From assembly GCF_018388465.1 (NCBI RefSeq), contig NZ_CP074404.1, forward strand, positions 2,976,001-3,040,000: 64,000 nt of DNA. Direction: 5' to 3'. Below, piece by piece: positions 26,335 through 34,941 of this stretch. A model generated the notes under the pieces. That model did no database searches, was not told the DNA's origin, and saw only the letters and a list, made by a program, of their open reading frames with translations. The position numbers were made by a program, and so were the translations under genes. Numbering within the stretch: position 1 is the first letter of the stretch; each line of letters starts with the position of its first letter. This DNA is from Cellulomonas fengjieae. GTDB taxonomy: Bacteria; Actinomycetota; Actinomycetes; Actinomycetales; Cellulomonadaceae.

Positions 26335-27039
26335 TCACGCGCCCGTGCCGGTGCGCCGGTGGTCGTGGAACGCGAGGATCTGCAGCTCGGAGGCCACGTC
26401 CACGGCCCGCAGGTCCACGTGCGGCGGCACCCGCAGCGCACGCGGCGCGAACGTGAGGATGCCGACCACCCCCGCGGCGACCAGGGCGGTGCACACGTCC
26501 TGCGCCACGGCCGCCGGGGTCGCGATGATGCCGATGGTGGCGTCCGCCGCGCTCACCACGTCGGACAGCGCCGACGACGGCTGCACCACCAGCCCGGCCA
26601 CCGTGGTGCCGACCACGGCCGGGTCCGCGTCGATCAGGCCGACGACCGCGAAGCCACGCTCGGCGAACACCGAGTAGCTGGCAAGCGCGTGGCCGAGGTT
26701 GCCGATGCCCACGATGACGACCCGGCGCTGGGTGGTCAGCCCCAGGGCCACCGAGATCTGCTCCGAGAGGTGCACGACGTCGTACCCGACGCCCCGCCGG
26801 CCGTAGGAGCCCAGGAACGACAGGTCCTTGCGCAGCTGCGCCGGGGTCACCCCGGCGCCGGCGGCCAGCTCCTCCGACGACGTCGTGACCACGCCGTCCT
26901 GCGACAGGGACCGCAGCACGCGCACGTAGCCCGGGAGCCGGGCGACCGTGGCGGGCGGTACGTCGCGCCCGCGCGAGCGGCCCGCCCCCGGCTCCACCGC
27001 ACCGGTGCGCGCCCGGGGGCCTGTCCGTTGTGTGTCCAC
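26335..27039 (-). CDS. rex: Redox-sensing transcriptional repressor Rex
   Basis: NAD(H)-sensing repressor of respiratory genes. The N-terminal winged helix is at about 30-100 (VARLPGYVRVLRSLSQDGVVTTSSEELA, then PAQLRKDLSFLGSYGRRGVGYDV). The Rossmann fold has VVIVGIGNLGHALASY and the domain-swapped C-terminal helix QILAFHDHR. 234 residues with a 27-residue Arg-rich N-terminal extension. GTG start at 27039. A glutaredoxin-like gene lies 49 bp upstream. A Rex-like site precedes menJ. Confidence 0.93.
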   Translation of the reverse strand: MDTQRTGPRARTGAVEPGAGRSRGRDVPPATVARLPGYVRVLRSLSQDGVVTTSSEELAAGAGVTPAQLRKDLSFLGSYGRRGVGYDVVHLSEQISVALGLTTQRRVVIVGIGNLGHALASYSVFAERGFAVVGLIDADPAVVGTTVAGLVVQPSSALSDVVSAADATIGIIATPAAVAQDVCTALVAAGVVGILTFAPRALRVPPHVDLRAVDVASELQILAFHDHRRTGTGA

Positions 27040-27088
27040 CTACGACCCCCGTGCCGCCCGTCGGACCCGGTCACCCGGGCCCCGCTGG

Positions 27089-27358
27089 TCAGGCTAGGGG
27101 TCGGGGACCGGCCGCCGTAAGGGTTCGGCGCAGACGCGCCGCGTCGATCCGCCAGTAGCCCTGCTGCACCCCGTCGACCTCGACCACCGGCACCAGCTCG
27201 CCGAGCTCGGCGACCAGGTCCCGGCCGGGCACCTGGTCCGAGTCGATGTCGACCTCCGACCACGGCACGCCCGTCTCGTCGCACACGGCGCGCACCACCT
27301 CACGCGCCTCGTCGCACAGGTGGCAGCCGTCCCTGCCGAAGAGCACCACTCGAGTCAT
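27089..27358 (-). CDS. Glutaredoxin-like protein
   Basis: 89-residue thioredoxin-fold protein with a CxxC active site (GRDGCHLCDEA, residues 11-14 of the motif region). VPVVEVDG carries the cis-proline, and the ending RIDAARLRRTL matches actinobacterial glutaredoxin-family proteins. It is probably a small dithiol redox protein that works with mycothiol or thioredoxin; the partner is unknown. ATG at 27358. Directly upstream of rex, suggesting a shared transcript for redox functions. Confidence 0.85.
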   Translation of the reverse strand: MTRVVLFGRDGCHLCDEAREVVRAVCDETGVPWSEVDIDSDQVPGRDLVAELGELVPVVEVDGVQQGYWRIDAARLRRTLTAAGPRPLA

Positions 27359-27416
27359 GGCGACAGAGTCTCACCGATCGGGGTGGTCGTCCGCCGCGCC
27401 GGACCCCCGCCGTCGT

Positions 27417-27422
27417 TACAGT
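27417..27422 (+). promoter_or_regulatory. -10 box of a leaderless promoter (HAD phosphatase)
   Basis: TACAGT (TANNNT) ends 6 nt before the GTG at 27429. No ribosome binding site. Confidence 0.45.
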
Positions 27423-27428
27423 GACCGG

Positions 27429-28289
27429 GTGCGTCAGGCGTCCGGGAACTCCAGCGCCCCCTCTCCCGTCCTGCGGGACCCGGGGTCCGGTCCGGGCGGT
27501 CCCGGCACGGGCGCGTTCTTCGACGTCGACAACACGATCATCCGCGGGGCCAGCGCGTTCCACCTGGCGGTCGGCCTGTACCGCCGCGGGTTCTTCCGCA
27601 AGCTCGAGCTCGTGGAGTTCGCCATCCACCAGCTGCGCTACCGGATGTTCGGGGAGAACACGGACCAGATCGACGAGCTCCGCAGCCGCGCCCTGTCGAT
27701 CATGAAGGGCCACTCGGTCGCGGAGGTGACCGCGATCGCCGAGGACGTCTACGACGAGGTGCTGTCCCTGCGCATCTACCCCGGGACGCAGCGCCTGATC
27801 GACCAGCACATCGCCGCCGGGCACTCGGTCTGGCTGGTCACCGCGACGCCCGTCGAGATCGGTTCGCTGATCGCCCGCCGGCTCGGCGTGACCGGCTCGC
27901 TGGGCACGATCGCCGAGCACGAGGACGGCTTCTACACCGGCCGACTGGTGGGCGACATGCTGCACGGCCGGGCGAAGGCCGACGCCGTCCGCGCCCTGGC
28001 CGAGCAGGAGGGCATCGACCTGTCGATCTCGTACGCGTACGGGGACTCGACGAACGACGTCGCGATCCTGTCCGAGGTGGGCGTCCCGTGCGCTATCAAC
28101 CCGGACCGTCGCCTGCGCCGCTACGCCGCCGAGGTCGGCTGGCCCGTGCGCGAGTTCCGCAACCGCCGGCGCAACGCGCGCCGCGGCACGACCGTGGCCA
28201 GCCTGGCCGGGCTGGCCTGGGCGGGCGGGCTCGTGACGCGGACCCTGCTGCGGTCGTGGCGCGGCCCGGGCGGCGAGGACGTCCTGTGA
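27429..28289 (+). CDS. HAD-IB family hydrolase (SerB/CicA-like)
   Basis: 286-residue phosphatase of the HAD superfamily, subfamily IB. Motif I is FFDVDNTIIRGAS near residue 36 (nucleophile Asp and acid/base Asp); motif II is VWLVTATP; motif III/IV is YAYGDSTNDVAILSEVG. The C-terminus carries a basic patch and a short hydrophobic segment (TVASLAGLAWAGGLV), as in membrane-associated members. Related proteins act on phosphoserine or phospholipid phosphates; substrate here is open. GTG start at 27429; GTGA overlap with the following acetyltransferase. Confidence 0.88.
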   Translation: MRQASGNSSAPSPVLRDPGSGPGGPGTGAFFDVDNTIIRGASAFHLAVGLYRRGFFRKLELVEFAIHQLRYRMFGENTDQIDELRSRALSIMKGHSVAEVTAIAEDVYDEVLSLRIYPGTQRLIDQHIAAGHSVWLVTATPVEIGSLIARRLGVTGSLGTIAEHEDGFYTGRLVGDMLHGRAKADAVRALAEQEGIDLSISYAYGDSTNDVAILSEVGVPCAINPDRRLRRYAAEVGWPVREFRNRRRNARRGTTVASLAGLAWAGGLVTRTLLRSWRGPGGEDVL

Positions 28290-28810
28290 CGGCCGTGCGC
28301 GCAGCCGAGCACAGCGACCTCGACGCCCTCGCCCGGCTCGCCGCGCTCACGTTCCCCCTGGCCTGCCCGCCCGGGTCGACGCCGGCGGACCAGCAGGAGT
28401 TCATCGACACCGTGCTCTCGGTCGACCGGTTCGCCGAGTATCTCGCCGACCCGCTGCGCGACGTGCTCGTCGCCGGTGACGGCGAGCCGGTCGGGTACAC
28501 GATGCTCGTCGCCGGGGAGCCCGCGGACGAGGACGTGCGGGCCGCCCTGCGCCTGCGCCCGACGATCGAGCTGTCCAAGTGCTACGTGCACCCGGCCCAC
28601 CACGGGGCGGGCGTCGCGCACGCGCTGATGGACGCCTCGCTCGACGTCGCGCGGGCGCGCGGCGCCCGCGGGATGTGGCTCGGCGTCAACCAGCAGAACA
28701 CGCGCGCGCAGGCGTTCTACCTGCGGTCCGGTTTCGCCGTCGTCGGGACCAAGCACTTCACCGTCGGCACCCGCGTCGAGGACGACTACGTGCTGGAGCG
28801 GCCGCTCTAG
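28286..28810 (+). CDS. GNAT family N-acetyltransferase
   Basis: 174-residue acyl-CoA-dependent acetyltransferase. The acetyl-CoA loop is in KCYVHPAHHGAGVAHALMDASLDVAR (R/Q-x-x-G-x-A pattern); motif B is GMWLGVNQQNTRAQAFYLRSGFAVVG. Substrate unknown. GTG start at 28286 overlaps the HAD gene stop. Its TAG stop overlaps the TAG of the convergent GH43 gene by 2 nt. Confidence 0.88.
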   Translation: MTAVRAAEHSDLDALARLAALTFPLACPPGSTPADQQEFIDTVLSVDRFAEYLADPLRDVLVAGDGEPVGYTMLVAGEPADEDVRAALRLRPTIELSKCYVHPAHHGAGVAHALMDASLDVARARGARGMWLGVNQQNTRAQAFYLRSGFAVVGTKHFTVGTRVEDDYVLERPL

Positions 28811-29841
28811 TCGTCCTGCTCCTCGCGCGCCGTCGCGACGGGCCAGCCCTCGTCGTCCCAGGCGAGCTCGCGGAGCTCGAGCCGGAAGTCGCCGCCCGCC
28901 GCCGCGTCGTAGTAGTGGAACGCGAGGTGCCCGCGCGAGACGGACTGCCCGCCGGGACCGACCATGTCGCCGACCGTGCCCAGCAGCGGCTCGCCGCCGT
29001 CGAGCGTCATGTCCGTGCCCGACCGGTCCACGTACGGCCCCGTCACCTCACGCGAGCGCCCCACGGCCATGTTGTACGTGGAGTCGCTGCCGCGGCAGCA
29101 CGTGTCCCGCGAGACGAACAGGTAGTACCAGCCGTCGCGGAGCACCAGGTAGGGCGCCTCGATCGCGTTGGGCGGGGCCGTGCGGCTGGCGATCGTCACC
29201 GGGGTCGCCCCGTCGACCGGCATGCCCGAGGGCCACGTCAGCTCGACCAGCTGGATGCCGCCCCAGAACGAGCCGAACGCCATCCACGGCGTGCCGTCCG
29301 CGTCCTCGACCACGCCGGGGTCGATCGCGTTGTAGTCGGTCTCCCCCGGTACGGACGCGATGACCTGGCCCTGGTCCACCCAGGCGTAGTCCGGGTCGTC
29401 CGGGTCGAGCGTCGTGTTCGTCGTCAGGCCGATGGCCGAGCCGTTGGTGCCGAACGTCGAGACCGAGTAGTAGAGGTAGAACGTTCCGTCGTTCTCGATC
29501 ACCTCGGGGGCCCAGAAGTTGGACACCCCCGACACGGCCTCGTACGCCCACTGCGGCCGGGTCGCGGCGTCCCAGACGGTGCCGACCAGCTCCCACGTGA
29601 GCCCCTCGTCGGTCGACCGCCGGATCTGGGGTGCGCCGAGGCCCTCGCGGACGTCGCCCGTGGAGAACACGTACCAGGGCTCCCCCTCGTCACCGACCAC
29701 CAGGGCCGGGTCGTGCGTGCGGATGTCCCCGGTCAGGGACAGAGCCGTCGCGGCGGGCTCGGGCTTCGGCCACAGCAGGACCGCCGCCCCGGCCCCCAGG
29801 ACGACCACGGCCACGGCACCCGCCACGACGGCGCGGCGCAC
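28807..29841 (-). CDS. Membrane-anchored or secreted glycoside hydrolase family 43
   Basis: 344-residue five-bladed beta-propeller enzyme, likely an arabinanase or arabinofuranosidase acting outside the cytoplasm. An uncleaved signal or anchor helix is at about residues 5-27 (VVAGAVAVVVLGAGAAVLLW). GH43 catalytic positions appear as Asp in RTHDPALV, Asp in NAIDPGVV and Glu in AIEAPYLV; SNFWAPEVI is the family blade motif. GTG start at 29841, 5 nt after the abfA stop, so in one operon with the GH51 gene and under the same operators. Confidence 0.85.
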   Translation of the reverse strand: MRRAVVAGAVAVVVLGAGAAVLLWPKPEPAATALSLTGDIRTHDPALVVGDEGEPWYVFSTGDVREGLGAPQIRRSTDEGLTWELVGTVWDAATRPQWAYEAVSGVSNFWAPEVIENDGTFYLYYSVSTFGTNGSAIGLTTNTTLDPDDPDYAWVDQGQVIASVPGETDYNAIDPGVVEDADGTPWMAFGSFWGGIQLVELTWPSGMPVDGATPVTIASRTAPPNAIEAPYLVLRDGWYYLFVSRDTCCRGSDSTYNMAVGRSREVTGPYVDRSGTDMTLDGGEPLLGTVGDMVGPGGQSVSRGHLAFHYYDAAAGGDFRLELRELAWDDEGWPVATAREEQDD

Positions 29842-29846
29842 GGCGG

Positions 29847-31355
29847 TCAGACCCCCAGCCGAACGACGTTCCAGGACACCGGCGGCACCTCGACGGTCAA
29901 CCGTCCGTCCCGCACGGCCGCGGTGGCGTTGCGGCGCGGCGCCACGGAGGTGTCGTCGTCGGCGGTCGCCGACCACGTGTGGTCGGGGTTCGACAGCGTC
30001 GTCGCCTCCACGACGCGCAGGCCGGGAAGCGCACGGGCGTCCACCTCCAGCGTGACCGTCTCCGTCAGCGACCGGTTCACCGCGAACAGCGCGACGGCGC
30101 CGGTCTCGGGGTCCCGCGTGGCGACCGCGTCGACGAGCGCGGCGTCGCCGTACCTGGCCGTCTCGTAGGTCGGCGCCTCGACGGCGACCTGGAGCACGTC
30201 ACCGCGGGCGTACCGCGACGCCTGGGCGAAGGGATGGAAGATCGTCTGCTTCCAGGACCGGCCGCCGGGCTCGGTCATGATCGGCGCGATCACGTTGACC
30301 AGCTGGGCCAGCGAGGCCGCGTGCACGCGGTCGGTGTGCCGCAGCAGAGAGATCAGCAGGTTGCCGACCACCACCGCGTCGGCCACGTTGTACCTGTCCT
30401 CGAGCAGCACGGGCGCGACCGGCCAGTCGTGCCCGGTCGGCGGCCTGGACTCCGCGCGGTGCTGGTACCAGACGTTCCACTCGTCGAACGAGATGTGGAT
30501 GCGCTTGTCCACCTTCTTGTGCGCCCGGACGGCGTCGGCGGTCGCGCTCACGGAGTCGACGAAGTGGTCCATGTCCACGGCGGAGGCCAGGAACGAGCCG
30601 AGGTCGCCATCCTCCTCCCAGTAGTACGCGTGCGCGGAGATCAGGTCCACCTGCTCGTACGCCTCGGCCAGCACGATCCGCTCCCACTCCCCGAACGTCG
30701 GGATGGCGACGCCGGACGAGCCGCAGGCCACGAGCTCCAGGTCCGGGTCGACCATGCGCATCGCGCGGCCGGTCTCGGCGGCGAGGCGGCCGTACTCGTG
30801 GGCGGTCTTGTGCCCGATCTGCCACGGGCCGTCCATCTCGTTGCCCAGGCACCACATGCGCACGTCGTGCGGCTCGGCCGCGCCGTTGGCGCGGCGCTGG
30901 TCGGACAGCCGGGTCCCCCCACGGACGTTGCAGTACTCGAGCAGGTCCAGCGCCTCCTGCACGCCGCGCGTGCCCAGGTTGACGGCCATCATCGGCTCGA
31001 CCTCGGCCAGCGCGGCCCAGCGCATGAACTCGTCGACACCGACGGTGTTCGGCTCGGTGGAGTGCCACGCGAGGTCCAGCCGGGCCGGGCGCTGGTCACG
31101 CGGCCCGACGCCGTCCTCCCAGCGGTAGCCCGAGACGAAGTTGCCGCCGGGGTACCGGACCGTGCTGACTCCCAGCTCCCGGGTGAGGTCGATGACGTCC
31201 TTGCGGAACCCGTCGGCGTCCGCCGTCGGGTGCGCAGGGTCGTGGATGCCGGTGTAGACGCAGCGTCCGAGGTGCTCGACGAACGAGCCGAACGTGCGCC
31301 GGCGGACCGGACCGACCCGGAACGCCGGGTCGAGGGTGAGTCGGACGGGGATCAT
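29847..31355 (-). CDS. abfA: Alpha-L-arabinofuranosidase, GH51
   Basis: Cytoplasmic retaining exo-arabinofuranosidase releasing L-arabinose from short arabino-oligosaccharides. 502 residues, the usual size. Catalytic acid/base Glu is in MWCLGNEMDGPWQ and nucleophile Glu in ISFDEWNVWY; also FGSFVEHLGRCVYTGI at the start and VRYPGGNFVSGYRW. No signal peptide. ATG at 31355 with AGGAG 5 nt upstream. It is divergent from the ABC importer operon; LacI-type operators lie between them. Confidence 0.94.
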   Translation of the reverse strand: MIPVRLTLDPAFRVGPVRRRTFGSFVEHLGRCVYTGIHDPAHPTADADGFRKDVIDLTRELGVSTVRYPGGNFVSGYRWEDGVGPRDQRPARLDLAWHSTEPNTVGVDEFMRWAALAEVEPMMAVNLGTRGVQEALDLLEYCNVRGGTRLSDQRRANGAAEPHDVRMWCLGNEMDGPWQIGHKTAHEYGRLAAETGRAMRMVDPDLELVACGSSGVAIPTFGEWERIVLAEAYEQVDLISAHAYYWEEDGDLGSFLASAVDMDHFVDSVSATADAVRAHKKVDKRIHISFDEWNVWYQHRAESRPPTGHDWPVAPVLLEDRYNVADAVVVGNLLISLLRHTDRVHAASLAQLVNVIAPIMTEPGGRSWKQTIFHPFAQASRYARGDVLQVAVEAPTYETARYGDAALVDAVATRDPETGAVALFAVNRSLTETVTLEVDARALPGLRVVEATTLSNPDHTWSATADDDTSVAPRRNATAAVRDGRLTVEVPPVSWNVVRLGV

Positions 31356-31420
31356 GAGGTCTCCTGGTTCGGTCGGTCGTGCCGAGCGCGACGGTCTGCG
31401 GCGCCATCATCGACTCGCCC

Positions 31421-31436
31421 TTTACATCGTTGTAGA
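31421..31436. promoter_or_regulatory. LacI-family operator, abfA-proximal
   Basis: TTTACATCGTTGTAGA, one base different from the perfect copies at 31520 and 37985. It lies 66 bp upstream of the abfA start, in a position to overlap its promoter. Confidence 0.7.
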
Positions 31437-31519
31437 GGCATACTGCACGGCGCTCCCGATCGCGTCAACCAACCGTTACCAGGTTGTGGCTTGACCTCGG
31501 ACGGGAACTCGTGCGATGT

Positions 31520-31549
31520 TCTACATCGTTGTAGATCAACGTTGTAGAT
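31520..31549. promoter_or_regulatory. LacI-family operator plus extra half site, importer-proximal
   Basis: TCTACATCGTTGTAGA at 31520-31535 has 6-bp arms around a central CG, followed by a repeated half site CGTTGTAGAT at 31540-31549 (first copy 31527-31536, 13 bp apart). It stands 118 bp before the solute-binding protein gene. The identical 16-mer precedes the lacI gene at 37985. The rest of the 298-bp gap (31356-31653) holds promoter sequence and the ribosome binding site only. Confidence 0.75.
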
Positions 31550-31653
31550 GCAACGCTGACCAGGCGAATGAGGTCAACGACGACCCCGACGGACCGTCCC
31601 CCGGTCCCGACGACCGTGACCTCGCAGATCCTCGGGATATGGGAGGCAGGACG

Positions 31654-33006
31654 ATGAAGAGGAACAGGCTCATCGCAGGCGCCGTGTGCGCAGCGGTCGC
31701 CGGCGCGCTCACGCTCACGGCGTGCAGCGACGACGGCGCAGGCGGCGACGACGGCGCCAAGGAGATCACGTTCATGTTCCGGGGCGGCCCGGACGAGAAG
31801 GCCGCCTACGAGGCGGCCATCAAGAAGTACACGGCCGACACGGGCGTCAAGGTCAAGATGATCGTGACCGACGCCGACCAGTACGCCACCAAGCTGCAGG
31901 CGGCCGTGGCCGGCAACAACGTTCCCGACGTCTTCTACATCGAGCAGGCCACGCTGCAGTCCTACGTGAGCTCGGGCGTGCTGATGGACATCACCGAGCA
32001 GGTGGACGCCAGCGGCGTGGACCTGGACAACATCTGGCCGTACGGCGTCGACTCCTACCGGTTCGACGGCACGCTGCAGGGCACGCCCGGCGGCAAGCTC
32101 TACGGCCTGCCCAAGGACGTCGGGCCGTTCTCGTTCGGCTACAACAAGACGATGCTCGAGGCCGCCGGGATCCCGCTGCCGGACAAGGACGTGCCGCTCA
32201 CCTGGGACGACTTCGTCGCGATCAGCAAGCAGCTCACGGTCGACACCGACGGCGACGGCGCCGTCGACCAGTGGGGCACCGGGCTCAACGTCCAGTGGAA
32301 CCTGCAGTCGATGGTGTGGAGCAACGACGGCGACTGGACCAACGCCGACCGCACGGAGGTCACGGTGGACAGCCCCGAGTTCGCCGAGGCGCTGCAGAAG
32401 TTCGCGGACCTGACGAACGTCGACAAGGTGACCCCGTCGGCCTCCGACGCCGCCACGCTGGACACCTACCAGCGCTGGATGGCCGGCGAGATCGGCTTCT
32501 TCCCGGTCGGCCCGTGGGACGTGTCCGTCTACAACGACCTCGAGTTCGACTACGACCTGATCCCGTGGCCGTCGCTCGGTGGCGGCGAGTCGGCCACCTG
32601 GATCGGCTCTCTCGGCATCGGCGTCTCCGCGACCACGAAGCACCCCGAGGACGCGGTCAAGCTCGTCACGTACCTGAGCACCGACGCCGACGCGCAGCAG
32701 ACGCTCGTCGACGCCAACATCCAGATCCCGAACCTCATCGACATGGCGGAGACCTGGGCGGCCGAGGAGGGCGCCGAGCCCGCCAACCGGCAGGAGTTCC
32801 TGGACATCGTCCAGGACTACGGACGGGCGATGCCGGCCGCGTTCACCTACGGGGCCGAGTGGTACGACGAGCTGTGGACCAACATCCAGCCCGTGCTCGA
32901 CGGCAAGCAGACCGCCGCTGAGTACCTGGCGGAGGAGCAGCCGAAGATGCAGACGCTCCTCGACGAGTCGAACGCCACGGCCGAGCAGGCCGCGGCCGGC
33001 AGCTAG
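31654..33006 (+). CDS. Sugar ABC transporter substrate-binding lipoprotein
   Basis: 450-residue family 1 (MalE-like) solute-binding protein. Lipobox LTLTAC with Cys24, then ITFMFRGGPDEKAAYEAAIKKY, the carbohydrate-binding fold with PDVFYIEQ, LPKDVGPFSFGYNKTMLEAAGI and PVGPWDVSVYNDL. Neighbouring GH51 and GH43 genes and the shared operators suggest arabino-oligosaccharides as substrate; that is inference. ATG at 31654 has GGGAGG about 8 nt upstream. No ATPase gene is in this operon, so a shared MsiK-type ATPase elsewhere is expected. Confidence 0.92.
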   Translation: MKRNRLIAGAVCAAVAGALTLTACSDDGAGGDDGAKEITFMFRGGPDEKAAYEAAIKKYTADTGVKVKMIVTDADQYATKLQAAVAGNNVPDVFYIEQATLQSYVSSGVLMDITEQVDASGVDLDNIWPYGVDSYRFDGTLQGTPGGKLYGLPKDVGPFSFGYNKTMLEAAGIPLPDKDVPLTWDDFVAISKQLTVDTDGDGAVDQWGTGLNVQWNLQSMVWSNDGDWTNADRTEVTVDSPEFAEALQKFADLTNVDKVTPSASDAATLDTYQRWMAGEIGFFPVGPWDVSVYNDLEFDYDLIPWPSLGGGESATWIGSLGIGVSATTKHPEDAVKLVTYLSTDADAQQTLVDANIQIPNLIDMAETWAAEEGAEPANRQEFLDIVQDYGRAMPAAFTYGAEWYDELWTNIQPVLDGKQTAAEYLAEEQPKMQTLLDESNATAEQAAAGS

Positions 33007-33021
33007 CACCACCTCCTCCCC

Positions 33022-33059
33022 GTCCCCGCCGCCCGGGCACGCCCCCGGGCGGCGGGGAC
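33022..33059 (+). terminator. Intra-operon hairpin after the solute-binding protein gene
   Basis: A perfect 16-bp stem (33022-33037 with 33044-33059) around loop CACGCC, 15 bp after the stop codon and 18 bp before the permease start. There is no T-run. Likely an RNA stabiliser or partial terminator that raises binding protein over permease. Confidence 0.7.
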
Positions 33060-33077
33060 CCCTGGAAAGGTCCGAAG

Positions 33078-34022
33078 ATGACTGCGACCGTCGAGTCGAC
33101 CCGCGCCGACCTCACGTCCGAGCAGCGGGCCAAGCAGGCCAACCGCCGCCTGCACCGCACCGAGCACCGCTGGGCCCTCGCGTTCGTCGCGGCCCCGGTC
33201 ATCGGGTTCCTGCTGTTCACGCTGTACCCGATCGGCTTCGCCGTCTACGCGTCGCTGACCAGCTGGAACGGCCTCGGCCCGATGACGTTCGTCGGGCTCG
33301 ACAACTACGTGACCCTGTTCGGCGACGAGTACTTCCGCATCTCGCTGTACAACACGTTCTTCTACATGATCGGCATCCCGATCGGCCTGGCGCTCTCGCT
33401 GCTGCTCGCGCTGGCGCTCAACCGCAAGATCCCCGGCCGCACGGCGTTCCGCGCGATCTACTACGTCCCCGTCATCTCGTCGCTCGCCGCCATCGCGATC
33501 GTCTGGCAGTTCGCCTACAACGGCGACTTCGGCCTCATCAACCAGGTGCTCGCCTGGTTCGGCATCGAGGGCCCCGACTGGCTGCAGAACACCGCGACCG
33601 TCAAGCCCGCGATCATCCTCATGGCCATCTGGAAGGGCCTCGGGTACTCGATGCTGCTGTACCTGGCCGCTATCCAGGGGGTCCCGCCGTCGCTGCACGA
33701 GGCCGCGGCACTGGACGGCGCCAACGCGTTCCAGCGGCTGCGGTCGATCACCCTGCCGATGCTGCGTCCCGTGACGTTCTTCCTCGTGGTCACCAACATC
33801 ATCGCGGGGTCGCAGATCTTCACGGAGATCAACATCATGACACCGGCGGGCGGACCGGAGTTCAGCTCCGCCTCGATCGTCTGGTACATCGTGCGCAAGG
33901 CGTTCAAGTACCAGCAGATGGGCTACGCGACGGCGATGTCGATCGTCCTCGGCCTGATCGTCTTCGTCATCACCCTCATCCAGTTCCGCCTCAACCGGCG
34001 CAACAGCTTCAGCATCGACTGA
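33078..34022 (+). CDS. Sugar ABC transporter permease (MalF-like)
   Basis: 314-residue inner-membrane permease with six predicted helices beginning at about residue 37 (WALAFVAAPVIGFLLFTLYPIGFAVY). The EAA loop that docks the ATPase is HEAAALDGANAFQRLRSITLPMLRP near residue 210. It pairs with the following permease gene and the preceding binding protein. ATG at 33078 with AAAGG upstream. Confidence 0.93.
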   Translation: MTATVESTRADLTSEQRAKQANRRLHRTEHRWALAFVAAPVIGFLLFTLYPIGFAVYASLTSWNGLGPMTFVGLDNYVTLFGDEYFRISLYNTFFYMIGIPIGLALSLLLALALNRKIPGRTAFRAIYYVPVISSLAAIAIVWQFAYNGDFGLINQVLAWFGIEGPDWLQNTATVKPAIILMAIWKGLGYSMLLYLAAIQGVPPSLHEAAALDGANAFQRLRSITLPMLRPVTFFLVVTNIIAGSQIFTEINIMTPAGGPEFSSASIVWYIVRKAFKYQQMGYATAMSIVLGLIVFVITLIQFRLNRRNSFSID

Positions 34023-34036
34023 GCGAGGACACCACC

Positions 34037-34939
34037 ATGGCTACGACCCTGATGAAGCCCTCGACGCCCGCGGTGGCGCCGGCCGAGAAGGCGCGGCGCA
34101 GCGCGAGCTCCCAGAACCGCCTCGGCAACATCGCCGTGTTCGTCCTGCTGGCGGCGGGCTCGCTCGTGATGCTCGCACCGCTGCTGTGGATGTTCACCAC
34201 CGCACTCAAGACGAAGGTCCAGGTCTTCGCGCTGCCGCCGGTGTGGATCCCGGACGCGCCGCAGTGGGACACGTTCGTGCGCATGTGGAGCGAGGCGCCG
34301 GTGCTCTCCGGCTTCAAGAACAGCCTGATCGTCGCGCTCAGCGTCACCGTGGTCGGGTCGATCACGTCCGCGCTCGCCGCGTTCGCGCTGGCCAAGCTGC
34401 GGCTGCCCTACAAGAACGCGATCTTCCTCGTGCTGCTCTCGGGCCTGATGGTGCCGTACCCGACGATCATGATCCCGCAGTTCGTCATGTTCTCCCGGCT
34501 GCACTGGGTGGACACCCTGCTGCCGCTGATCGTGCCCCTGCTGTTCGGGAACATCATCATGATCTTCTTCCTGCGGCAGTACCTGTCGAGCGTGCCCGAC
34601 TCGATGATCGAGGCGGCCAAGATCGACGGTGCGTCCTACCTGCAGATCTTCCGCGTGATGATCATGCCGATGATCCGCCCCGCGATCGCCGCCCAGTTCA
34701 TCCTCTGGTTCATGGCGATCTGGAACGACTACCTGGCGCCGATCCTCTACCTGAACACGGCGGAGAAGCAGACCCTCCAGGTGGTCATCGCCAACCTCAA
34801 CGTGGAGTTCGCGACGCAGCGGGACTACCCGCTGATCATGGCCGCGTCCTTCGTGGCCCTGCTGCCGATCCTCGTCGTGTTCCTGATCTTCCAGCGGCAG
34901 ATCATCGAGTCCGTCGCGCTCACCGGCTCGAAGGGCTGA
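34037..34939 (+). CDS. Sugar ABC transporter permease (MalG-like)
   Basis: 300-residue inner-membrane permease, six helices, the second half of the heterodimer. The EAA loop is IEAAKIDGASYLQIFRVMIMPMIRP near residue 195. PLLWMFTTALKT and a QRQIIESVALTGSKG-type C-terminus are characteristic of this family. ATG at 34037, 14 nt after the first permease; 2 nt before the GH43 gene. Confidence 0.93.
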   Translation: MATTLMKPSTPAVAPAEKARRSASSQNRLGNIAVFVLLAAGSLVMLAPLLWMFTTALKTKVQVFALPPVWIPDAPQWDTFVRMWSEAPVLSGFKNSLIVALSVTVVGSITSALAAFALAKLRLPYKNAIFLVLLSGLMVPYPTIMIPQFVMFSRLHWVDTLLPLIVPLLFGNIIMIFFLRQYLSSVPDSMIEAAKIDGASYLQIFRVMIMPMIRPAIAAQFILWFMAIWNDYLAPILYLNTAEKQTLQVVIANLNVEFATQRDYPLIMAASFVALLPILVVFLIFQRQIIESVALTGSKG

Positions 34940-34941
34940 CC

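Noticed and set aside
26320..26345. Rex box near the end of rex (TTCGCGCGTTCAC)
   Set aside because: It has only one half of the dyad and lies at the 3' end of rex, not at a promoter.
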